A stretch of 64,000 nt of DNA, taken from NCBI RefSeq assembly GCF_000158475.2, contig NZ_KI392030.1, positions 531,812 through 595,811 of the forward strand. Reading direction: 5' to 3'. This stretch comes from Oxalobacter paraformigenes (GTDB lineage Bacteria; Pseudomonadota; Gammaproteobacteria; Burkholderiales; Burkholderiaceae_D). Below, piece by piece: positions 57,938 to 64,000 of the stretch. Numbering within the stretch: the stretch's first letter is position 1; each line of letters starts with the position of its first letter. Under the pieces are notes generated by a model, which saw only the letters and a list, made by a program, of their open reading frames with translations, ran no database searches and was not told the origin of the DNA. Made by a program: the position numbers and the translations under genes.

Positions 57938-59284
57938 ATGAAAATTCGAAAAATCCTCTTTGGTCTGATGTTTGTCCTGTTCTGGGTACAAAACGGACTG
58001 CATGCCGAACCGGCGAAAGAGTTCTATCTTGAAAATGGAATGAAAGTCGTCGTCAAGGAAGATCATCGTGCACCGGTTGCGGTGCATATGGTCTGGTATC
58101 GCGCGGGATCAATGGATGAAACGAATGGAACGACTGGCGTCGCGCATGTTCTTGAACACATGATGTTCAAGGGAACACCGAAATACCCGGAAGGCAGCCT
58201 GAGTAAAACAGTAGCCAAACTGGGTGGCAAAGACAATGCTTTTACCAACACGGATTACACGGCTTATTTTCAGCAGATTCCACGAGACAGTCTTGAAAAA
58301 GTGATGGAAATGGAAGCCGATCGCATGAGCAATCTGCAATTCAAGGAAAAGGACTTCCAGAAAGAAATCAGGGTCGTAATGGAAGAGCGGCGCTGGCGAA
58401 CAGATGATCAGCCGGAAGGGCGAGTCGATGAGGCTTTGCGCGCCGCAGCATTCGTCGCTCATCCATATCACTGGCCGGTCATAGGCTGGATGAACGATTT
58501 GCAGAATATGACGGTTGACGATGCCAGAAACTGGTATGAAAAATGGTATGCGCCGAATAACGCGACAATGGTTGTTGTGGGGGATGTAGACGCCCGCAAT
58601 GTCAGGAAAATGGCCGAGAAATATTTTGGGAAAATCAGACCGAAGAAAATCGCTTCTGCCAAGCCTCAGGTGGAACCCGTGCAGCGGGGTGTAAAGCGTG
58701 TAGCGGTTTCAGCGCCTGCAGAAAATCCGCTGGTCGTTTTGGCATACAAGGTTCCGGCATTGAGGGATGTGGAAAAGGATGAGGATGTTTACGCCCTCGA
58801 TGTGCTGGCAACTGTGCTGGATGGTTATGACAATGCACGTCTTTCTGCTTCGCTGGTACGCCAGGAACAGATGGCAGTATCGGTCGGAGCGGATTATTCC
58901 GCTCTTTCACGCGGCCCAGCTCTTTTCGTGCTGGAAGGAACACCGACGCGCGGCATTTCTGTCGAGGAGTTGGAAAAACGTTTGAAGCGGGAAATTTCAG
59001 AGATTGCGAAAAACGGTATTTCGCCGCAGGAATTGGAAAGGGTGAAAATGCAACTGATTTCTTCCCAGATTTACAAGAGAGACTCCATGTTCGGACAGGC
59101 GATGGAAATCGGGGTTTTCGAGATGAACGGCATTGGACAAAAACAGATTGACCGGATTATTGAAAAACTGAAAGCGGTTACGCCCGAACAGGTTCAACAG
59201 GTAGCCCGGAAATATTTTTCGGACGATTCCTTGACGGTCGCTACTCTGGTTCCGGTCGCTTTGCCGGATAAAGCGGTTGAATGA
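57938..59284 (+). CDS. M16 family zinc peptidase (catalytic subunit)
   Basis: The 448-residue protein has a signal peptide (ILFGLMFVLFWVQNGLHA) and the inverted zinc motif HxxEH at His70, Glu73, His74 (HVLEHMMFKGT). Domain order is that of pitrilysin-type processing peptidases. It is exported and likely periplasmic. The next gene is its inactive partner. Their natural substrate is unknown. The pair next to ftsY is conserved in betaproteobacteria. Confidence 0.93.
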   Translation: MKIRKILFGLMFVLFWVQNGLHAEPAKEFYLENGMKVVVKEDHRAPVAVHMVWYRAGSMDETNGTTGVAHVLEHMMFKGTPKYPEGSLSKTVAKLGGKDNAFTNTDYTAYFQQIPRDSLEKVMEMEADRMSNLQFKEKDFQKEIRVVMEERRWRTDDQPEGRVDEALRAAAFVAHPYHWPVIGWMNDLQNMTVDDARNWYEKWYAPNNATMVVVGDVDARNVRKMAEKYFGKIRPKKIASAKPQVEPVQRGVKRVAVSAPAENPLVVLAYKVPALRDVEKDEDVYALDVLATVLDGYDNARLSASLVRQEQMAVSVGADYSALSRGPALFVLEGTPTRGISVEELEKRLKREISEIAKNGISPQELERVKMQLISSQIYKRDSMFGQAMEIGVFEMNGIGQKQIDRIIEKLKAVTPEQVQQVARKYFSDDSLTVATLVPVALPDKAVE

Positions 59285-60675
59285 ATTTTCGCGTGGAATG
59301 GATGATGAATATGTTATCGCTTGGGATAAAAAGAAGAATTCTTCAGAGAGTCGGAGTAAGAAAGTCCAGCTGTTTCCTTTTTCTCGGCGTGTTCTTCAGT
59401 TTGTGCATGGGCAGTCCTGCTCTGGCAGCTTTGCCGATTCAGCAATGGATGACGGAAAACGGTTCAAAAGTGCTGTTTGTCGAAACGCATGCCATTCCTG
59501 TCCTGGATATCAGTGTTGAATTTGATGCCGGATCACGGCGTGATCCTGAAGGAAAAAACGGTCTCGCCGTCTTGACAAACGGATCGCTGGACAAGGGGAT
59601 TTTACCGATATACGGCGATGGCGTCAGCGAATCGAAAATACTCGATACCTTTGCTGATACAGGCGCTTTGCGCAGCAGTAAAATCACCATGGATCGGGCA
59701 GGTTATACATTGCGGGTATTGTCGGATCAGGCTGAATCCAAAAAAGCCATAGAATTGATGTCGCGGCTTCTGGCGACGCCATCTTTTCCAGAGGAACTGC
59801 TCGAACGTGACAAGATGCGGCTTGTCGCCTCTATCAAGGAGGAAATGACGCGTCCTGAAGCGATTGCCGTGAAAACTTTCAAACAGGATATTTACCACGA
59901 TCATCCATATGGAAAAAGCCCCTCACCGGAATCGGTTGTTTCAATTACGCGTGATGATCTGGTCAGTTTTCATAAAACGCATTATGTTGCCAATCGTGCC
60001 GTTATCAGTATTGTCGGTGATATTGACAAAGAACGCGCCAGAGAAATCGCGGCGGAAATCAGCCGGGATTTGCCCATATCACATCAGGAATTGCCGGCGC
60101 TTCCTATCGTTAAAACAACTTTCGGGAAAACTGAAGCTGTTTCCCATCCCGCGACACAGGCGCACGTTTTGCTCGGTATGCCTGCCGTCAGACGGGGTGA
60201 CACCGATTTTTTCGCTTTGACTGTCGGCAATTACATTTTGGGAGGTGGCGGTTTTTCTTCCCGCCTCATGCAGGAAATCCGGGAAAAAAGAGGATTGTCC
60301 TACAGTGTGTACAGCAAGTTTCAGCCTATGTTGCAGGAAGGGCCTTTTATCGTCGGTTTGCAAACGGAAAAAAAACAGGCCGATGACGCCTTGAAAGTGA
60401 CCCATTCAACGCTGGATACGTTTTTGAAAGAAGGACCGACAGCGGCAGAACTGCAGTCGGCGAAAGACCATCTGGTAAACAGCTTTGCCATGCAAATGGA
60501 TAACAATCGCAAGGTTCTGGAATTGATTTCCCTGATCGGTTACTATCGGTTGCCGCTCAATTATCTCGATACATGGACAGCAAATGTCAAACGGGTAACG
60601 GCGGAGGATGTAAAAGCGGCCATGAACCGGAAACTCTCGACAGAGAAAATGGTTACAGTCATTGTTGGGAATTGA
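59281..60675 (+). CDS. M16 family protein (non-catalytic subunit)
   Basis: The 464-residue protein has a signal peptide ending in SPALAA and an M16 fold, but the zinc motif is absent (NGLAVLTNG at the expected place). It keeps the substrate-binding REKRGLSYSVYSKF region near 338. Such subunits pair with an HxxEH-bearing partner, here encoded 4 bp overlapping upstream, to form a heterodimer. The start at 59281 gives a long leader; ATG codons at 59302 and 59308 are alternatives. Confidence 0.92.
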   Translation: MNFRVEWMMNMLSLGIKRRILQRVGVRKSSCFLFLGVFFSLCMGSPALAALPIQQWMTENGSKVLFVETHAIPVLDISVEFDAGSRRDPEGKNGLAVLTNGSLDKGILPIYGDGVSESKILDTFADTGALRSSKITMDRAGYTLRVLSDQAESKKAIELMSRLLATPSFPEELLERDKMRLVASIKEEMTRPEAIAVKTFKQDIYHDHPYGKSPSPESVVSITRDDLVSFHKTHYVANRAVISIVGDIDKERAREIAAEISRDLPISHQELPALPIVKTTFGKTEAVSHPATQAHVLLGMPAVRRGDTDFFALTVGNYILGGGGFSSRLMQEIREKRGLSYSVYSKFQPMLQEGPFIVGLQTEKKQADDALKVTHSTLDTFLKEGPTAAELQSAKDHLVNSFAMQMDNNRKVLELISLIGYYRLPLNYLDTWTANVKRVTAEDVKAAMNRKLSTEKMVTVIVGN

Positions 60676-60715
60676 CACATCTGCCTGGTTAAAATGATTC
60701 TGGAGTTTTGTTACG

Positions 60716-61351
60716 ATGATCCGCGATAAAAACGAACGAAAACTTTCTTCTGCCGGGTCAGCAAGCCATAAAATCCGTATTACAGGCGGTTTGTGGAAAC
60801 GGACTCCACTTGCCGTTCCTGATGTAGCCGGTTTGCGCCCGACTCCTGACCGCGTTCGGGAGACATTGTTTAACTGGTTAACGCATTTGCGCGGAAGCGC
60901 TTTCGGACAAATGAGTTGTCTGGATCTGTTTGCGGGAACAGGGGCTCTCGGTTTTGAGGCTGCCAGCAGAGGCATTTCCAAAGTGACAATGGTTGAGGAA
61001 GACAAAAAAGCCTGTTCCCGCTTACAGCTTGTCAAGGAAAAACTGGGCGCCGGGCAGATCACGGTTCTTCCTGCAGATGCCGTTAAGATCGCAGGGGAGT
61101 TCGCTCGTGCGGGCAAGCGGTTTGATCTGATATTTCTTGATCCTCCCTTTCAGAAAGATTTTCTGTCGCTTGTTTTACCCCAATGTATCAATTTATTAAC
61201 AAAAAGCGGGCTGATTTACATTGAAGCAGATAAGAAAGTGACTCCTGAAACACTGCGCTTGTGGGTGCCTGGCGATGTGTTGAATTTACAAATCATCCGC
61301 GCCGGCAAGGCCGGACAGGTCTGTTATCATCTGCTTGAAATGAAGGCATGA
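60716..61351 (+). CDS. rsmD: 16S rRNA (guanine-966-N2)-methyltransferase
   Basis: The 211-residue enzyme methylates G966 of 16S rRNA. It has SAM motif LDLFAGTGALGFEAASRG (about 69-86) and the catalytic motif LDPPF (about 140-144). Family N-terminal KIRITGGLWKRTPL is present. It follows the M16 pair by 40 bp and precedes coaD, the usual rsmD-coaD order. Confidence 0.95.
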   Translation: MIRDKNERKLSSAGSASHKIRITGGLWKRTPLAVPDVAGLRPTPDRVRETLFNWLTHLRGSAFGQMSCLDLFAGTGALGFEAASRGISKVTMVEEDKKACSRLQLVKEKLGAGQITVLPADAVKIAGEFARAGKRFDLIFLDPPFQKDFLSLVLPQCINLLTKSGLIYIEADKKVTPETLRLWVPGDVLNLQIIRAGKAGQVCYHLLEMKA

Positions 61352-61398
61352 TGCATATCTTGAGGTAATATACGGGTGTTGCAATTCTGAAAGAGTAA

Positions 61399-61899
<501 letters not shown>

Positions 61900-61941
61900 A
61901 CCGGCCGATCGGAATGTGGCTGGAGGTCGTTTGAGGAACAG

Positions 61942-62196
61942 ATGGCGTTATTAATTACGAAAGACTGTATTTGCTGCGATATATGCGTTCCGGAATGTCC
62001 CAATGAAGCTATTACTTTGGGAAGGAAAGTATGCGAAATAGATGTCAATAAATGCACTGAATGTGTTGGTCATTATGAGGAACCCCAATGCAAGCAGGTA
62101 TGCCCGATGGACTGCATCGTCAATCACCCCGATTTTGTCGAAACATCGCTTCAGTTAATGGAAAAGTTTATTCGTCTGAGCGAAAGCAAGGCATAA
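61942..62196 (+). CDS. fdx: YfhL-type 2[4Fe-4S] ferredoxin
   Basis: The 84-residue protein has two cluster motifs: CICCDICVPECP (residues 9-20) and CTECVGHYEEPQCKQVCP, with the long spacer typical of the YfhL/Alvin type. It carries electrons at low potential. coaD-fdx adjacency is conserved in betaproteobacteria. The stop overlaps the start of the terminator's A run. Confidence 0.95.
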   Translation: MALLITKDCICCDICVPECPNEAITLGRKVCEIDVNKCTECVGHYEEPQCKQVCPMDCIVNHPDFVETSLQLMEKFIRLSESKA

Positions 62197-62225
62197 AAAA
62201 ACGGCTGTCTTAGACAGCCGTTTTT
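62197..62225. terminator. Bidirectional terminator between fdx and ychF
   Basis: ACGGCTGTC (62201-62209) pairs with GACAGCCGT (62213-62221) around a 3-nt loop, with an A run before and a T run after. It serves both convergent genes. Confidence 0.93.
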
Positions 62226-62250
62226 CACATAGCTGTGATTTCTGATTGTT

Positions 62251-63342
62251 TTATACATTGAAGAGGAAATTCAGCACGTCTCCGTCTTTTACGATGTAGT
62301 CTTTTCCCTCGGCACGCATTTTGCCGGCTTCCTTGGCACCTGTTTCTCCCTTGTATGCAATGTAATCTTCGAACGATATGGTTTGGGCGCGAATAAAACC
62401 GCGTTCGAAATCGGTATGAATAACACCGGCCGCCTTGGGTGCCGTATCGCCGGCATGAATTGTCCAGGCGCGGACTTCCTTGACCCCTGCGGTAAAATAA
62501 GTCTGCAATCCTAAGAGCTTGAAAGCCGCGCGAATAAGACGGTTAAGTCCGGGTTCTTCCATGCCCATATCCGAAAGAAACTCTGCACGATCTTCTTCAG
62601 GCAATTCAACGATTTCGGATTCAATAGCGGCACAGATCGTTACAATAGGGGCGTTTTGCGAGACGGCGTAGTGTTTCAGCTGATCAAGAAGAGGATTGTT
62701 GGTAAACCCGTCATCGGACACATTGGCGACGTACATCGTCGGTTTGGCTGTTATCAGGCAAAGGGGACGGAGCAGTTCCATTTGCTCTTTATCCAGCCCC
62801 ATAGAGCGGACAGGTTCGGCCTTGTTCAAATGGGCGGCTACTTTTTCCAGCAAATCGCACAGACGGGCCGATTCCTTATTGCCCGAGCCGGCCTTTTTGA
62901 TTTCACGCTGAATGACTTTTTCTACTGTATTCAGGTCCGCCAGTGCCAGTTCAGTCTGAATAACGGCTATGTCGCTTAACGGATCAACCTTGCCGGCCAC
63001 ATGGACGACGTTATCGTTCTGAAAACAGCGAACGACCTGTACGATAGCATCCGTTTCCCGAATGTGTGCCAGAAACTGGTTGCCCAGTCCTTCTCCTTTA
63101 GAGGCACCCGCAACAAGACCGGCAATATCCACGAACTCGACAACGGCCGGCAGGATTCTTTCCGGTTTTACAATAGCGGCCAGTTCGTTCAGTCTGGGAT
63201 CGGGAACTTCGACGATCCCGACGTTGGGTTCAATAGTACAGAATGGATAATTCTCGGCGGGGATGCCCGCTTTGGTTAGTGCATTGAAAAGAGTAGATTT
63301 GCCGACGTTTGGCAAACCGACGATGCCGCATTTCAAACTCAT
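62251..63342 (-). CDS. ychF: Redox-regulated ATPase YchF (Obg-like)
   Basis: The 363-residue protein has G1 GLPNVGKST (8-16), [10 protein letters not shown], the altered G4 (NVSDD) that favours ATP over GTP, a coiled-coil insert (about 125-200) and a C-terminal TGS domain (about 278-360). YchF binds ribosomes and is linked to oxidative-stress responses. It stands alone next to the rRNA promoters. Confidence 0.96.
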   Translation of the reverse strand: MSLKCGIVGLPNVGKSTLFNALTKAGIPAENYPFCTIEPNVGIVEVPDPRLNELAAIVKPERILPAVVEFVDIAGLVAGASKGEGLGNQFLAHIRETDAIVQVVRCFQNDNVVHVAGKVDPLSDIAVIQTELALADLNTVEKVIQREIKKAGSGNKESARLCDLLEKVAAHLNKAEPVRSMGLDKEQMELLRPLCLITAKPTMYVANVSDDGFTNNPLLDQLKHYAVSQNAPIVTICAAIESEIVELPEEDRAEFLSDMGMEEPGLNRLIRAAFKLLGLQTYFTAGVKEVRAWTIHAGDTAPKAAGVIHTDFERGFIRAQTISFEDYIAYKGETGAKEAGKMRAEGKDYIVKDGDVLNFLFNV

Positions 63343-63673
63343 GAAGATACTTTCTGAAAATGTCTGGAAAAATAGAGGACTTTCACGATGAATAAAGGCC
63401 TGGCGAACACTTTATCAATTTTCCATTTGATGTCAATGTCTGCATATTTTCTGTAACGATATACCGATACGGGCAGTTACGCTGGAAATCCCAATACCCG
63501 TTTAACGTGGAAAAGAGGCCTATTCACCGGGGATGCTGAAGCAGGAGTGTAGTAGCCTCCGACGGGATAGAGAACATGGTAGTGTAGGGGATGTGGAAAG
63601 TTTAAAGGGTAGGGGAAATAGGGGGGGCGTGCGAGAAAGCAACGGGAGGGGATAGGATGTGAGGGGAGGGGTC
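63343..63673 (+). other. Gene-free region with G-run tract upstream of rRNA promoters
   Basis: No credible gene is present. The part 63343-63580 shows nothing recognisable. From 63587 to 63671 the + strand is strongly purine-rich with many G runs; 63607-63627 (GGG, GGGG, GGGGGGG) and 63644-63671 (GGG, GGGG, GGGG, GGGG) could each fold as G-quadruplexes. The tract ends two bases before the -35 of the first rRNA promoter. Confidence 0.7.
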
Positions 63674-63703
63674 TTGACATGTTGAGTGATAGGGGTAGAT
63701 AAT
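63674..63703 (+). promoter_or_regulatory. rRNA operon promoter P1
   Basis: Consensus -35 TTGACA (63674-63679), an 18-bp spacer and -10 GATAAT (63698-63703; five of six). The 17 bp behind the -10 (63701-63717) recur at P2 with one mismatch, so the two promoters look like a duplication. Confidence 0.8.
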
Positions 63704-63799
63704 TTTGTTTCTCTGCTTTACGGTGGTTTGTAGGTAGCTGTTAGAGGAGAGGAGAGGTCAGGTTTTTTGGAGGTTTTGTAAAATAAATCAAAAAAAGGC

Positions 63800-63828
63800 T
63801 TGACAGGTGATAAAAAGAGGTACATAAT
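63800..63828 (+). promoter_or_regulatory. rRNA operon promoter P2
   Basis: Consensus -35 TTGACA (63800-63805), 17-bp spacer, and -10 CATAAT (63823-63828; five of six). An A-rich stretch just upstream (63775-63797) could be an UP element for the alpha C-terminal domain. Confidence 0.88.
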
Positions 63829-63892
63829 TTCGTTTCTCTGCTGATGATAAACAAAACGCTTTATCGGAGAGTGGAGGGGTGGTAAGACGAAG

Positions 63893-63958
63893 CGATCTTT
63901 AAAAAAGAACAGATGATAAGTGTGGACGTTTGTTGAGAGGTAAAAAAGAAACAAACGT
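63893..63958 (+). promoter_or_regulatory. rRNA antitermination leader (boxA and hairpin)
   Basis: CGATCTTTAAAAAA (63893-63906) is the boxA-like motif found before betaproteobacterial 16S genes, and GATAAGTGTGG follows as the boxC-like part. ACGTTTGTT (63926-63934) and AACAAACGT (63950-63958) form a 9-bp hairpin between boxA and the 16S gene. NusB and S10 would load here. The mature 16S rRNA should begin soon after 64000. Confidence 0.82.
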
Positions 63959-64000
63959 TCGCAAGAGAAAGTAAGGACTTCGAAAGAAGAACCTTGTCAG

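Noticed and set aside
63477..63954. Two short open frames on the - strand in the region before the rRNA operon
   Set aside because: They are low-complexity translations of the G-run and A/T-rich promoter DNA, without start signals.

Overview
This 64 kb window is a stretch of core chromosome from a betaproteobacterium of the order Burkholderiales, most likely an Oxalobacteraceae-type genome such as Oxalobacter. The evidence is the long S10-spc-alpha ribosomal superoperon with infA between secY and rpmJ, the lptM-lysA pair, the aroK-aroB-dgt order, the exbB-exbD-lpxK-ycaR-kdsB-adk cluster, ftsY-ftsE-ftsX-rpoH, and a betaproteobacterial rRNA leader at the right end. Base composition is close to balanced, lower than in most Burkholderiales, which favours Oxalobacter. 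The genus is an inference; the order is well supported.

Layout. 1-14,560: end of tuf, then 28 genes on the + strand from rpsJ to rplQ, including secY, infA and rpoA, closed by a strong terminator. Hairpins sit at the junctions tuf/rpsJ, rpsJ/rplC, rpsQ/rplN and rpsK/rpsD. 14,675-20,424: cutA, then a minus-strand run (mrcA, lptM, lysA, engB, a dolichol-kinase-family gene). 20,608-24,845: an in-frame aroK-aroB fusion, dgt, and convergent xseA. 25,023-31,818: a DUF2889 gene, recA with a perfect SOS box, recX, lgt, ilvD, argH. 31,899-38,034: the envelope cluster exbB-exbD-lpxK-ycaR-kdsB, then adk and a proton-pumping pyrophosphatase. 38,319-42,852: a PAS-GGDEF protein behind a structured leader, two TPM-domain genes with lemA, and an EamA transporter. 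42,911-51,821: pyrF, hrcA, nadK, recN, grpE, dnaK, dnaJ. 51,876-54,970: trmL, comF, bioC, rpoH. 55,179-62,196: ftsX, ftsE, ftsY, two M16 peptidase-family genes, rsmD, coaD, a ferredoxin. 62,251-63,342: ychF. 63,343-64,000: no gene; tandem rRNA promoters and an antitermination leader, with 16S rRNA expected just past the end.

How the parts work together. The left third supplies ribosomal proteins, the translocon and RNA polymerase alpha, and the right edge is the start of an rRNA operon. S10 (NusE), encoded at the left end, is the protein that with NusB binds boxA leaders of the kind seen at the right end. The heat-shock genes form a readable circuit: hrcA encodes the CIRCE repressor, a perfect CIRCE lies upstream of rpoH, and a near-consensus sigma-32 promoter lies upstream of grpE-dnaK-dnaJ. 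Mobile elements, CRISPR arrays, tRNAs and pseudogenes were not seen. The most unusual items are the aroK-aroB fusion, the CIRCE on rpoH, the diguanylate cyclase with its structured leader, and a G-run tract directly upstream of the rRNA promoters.
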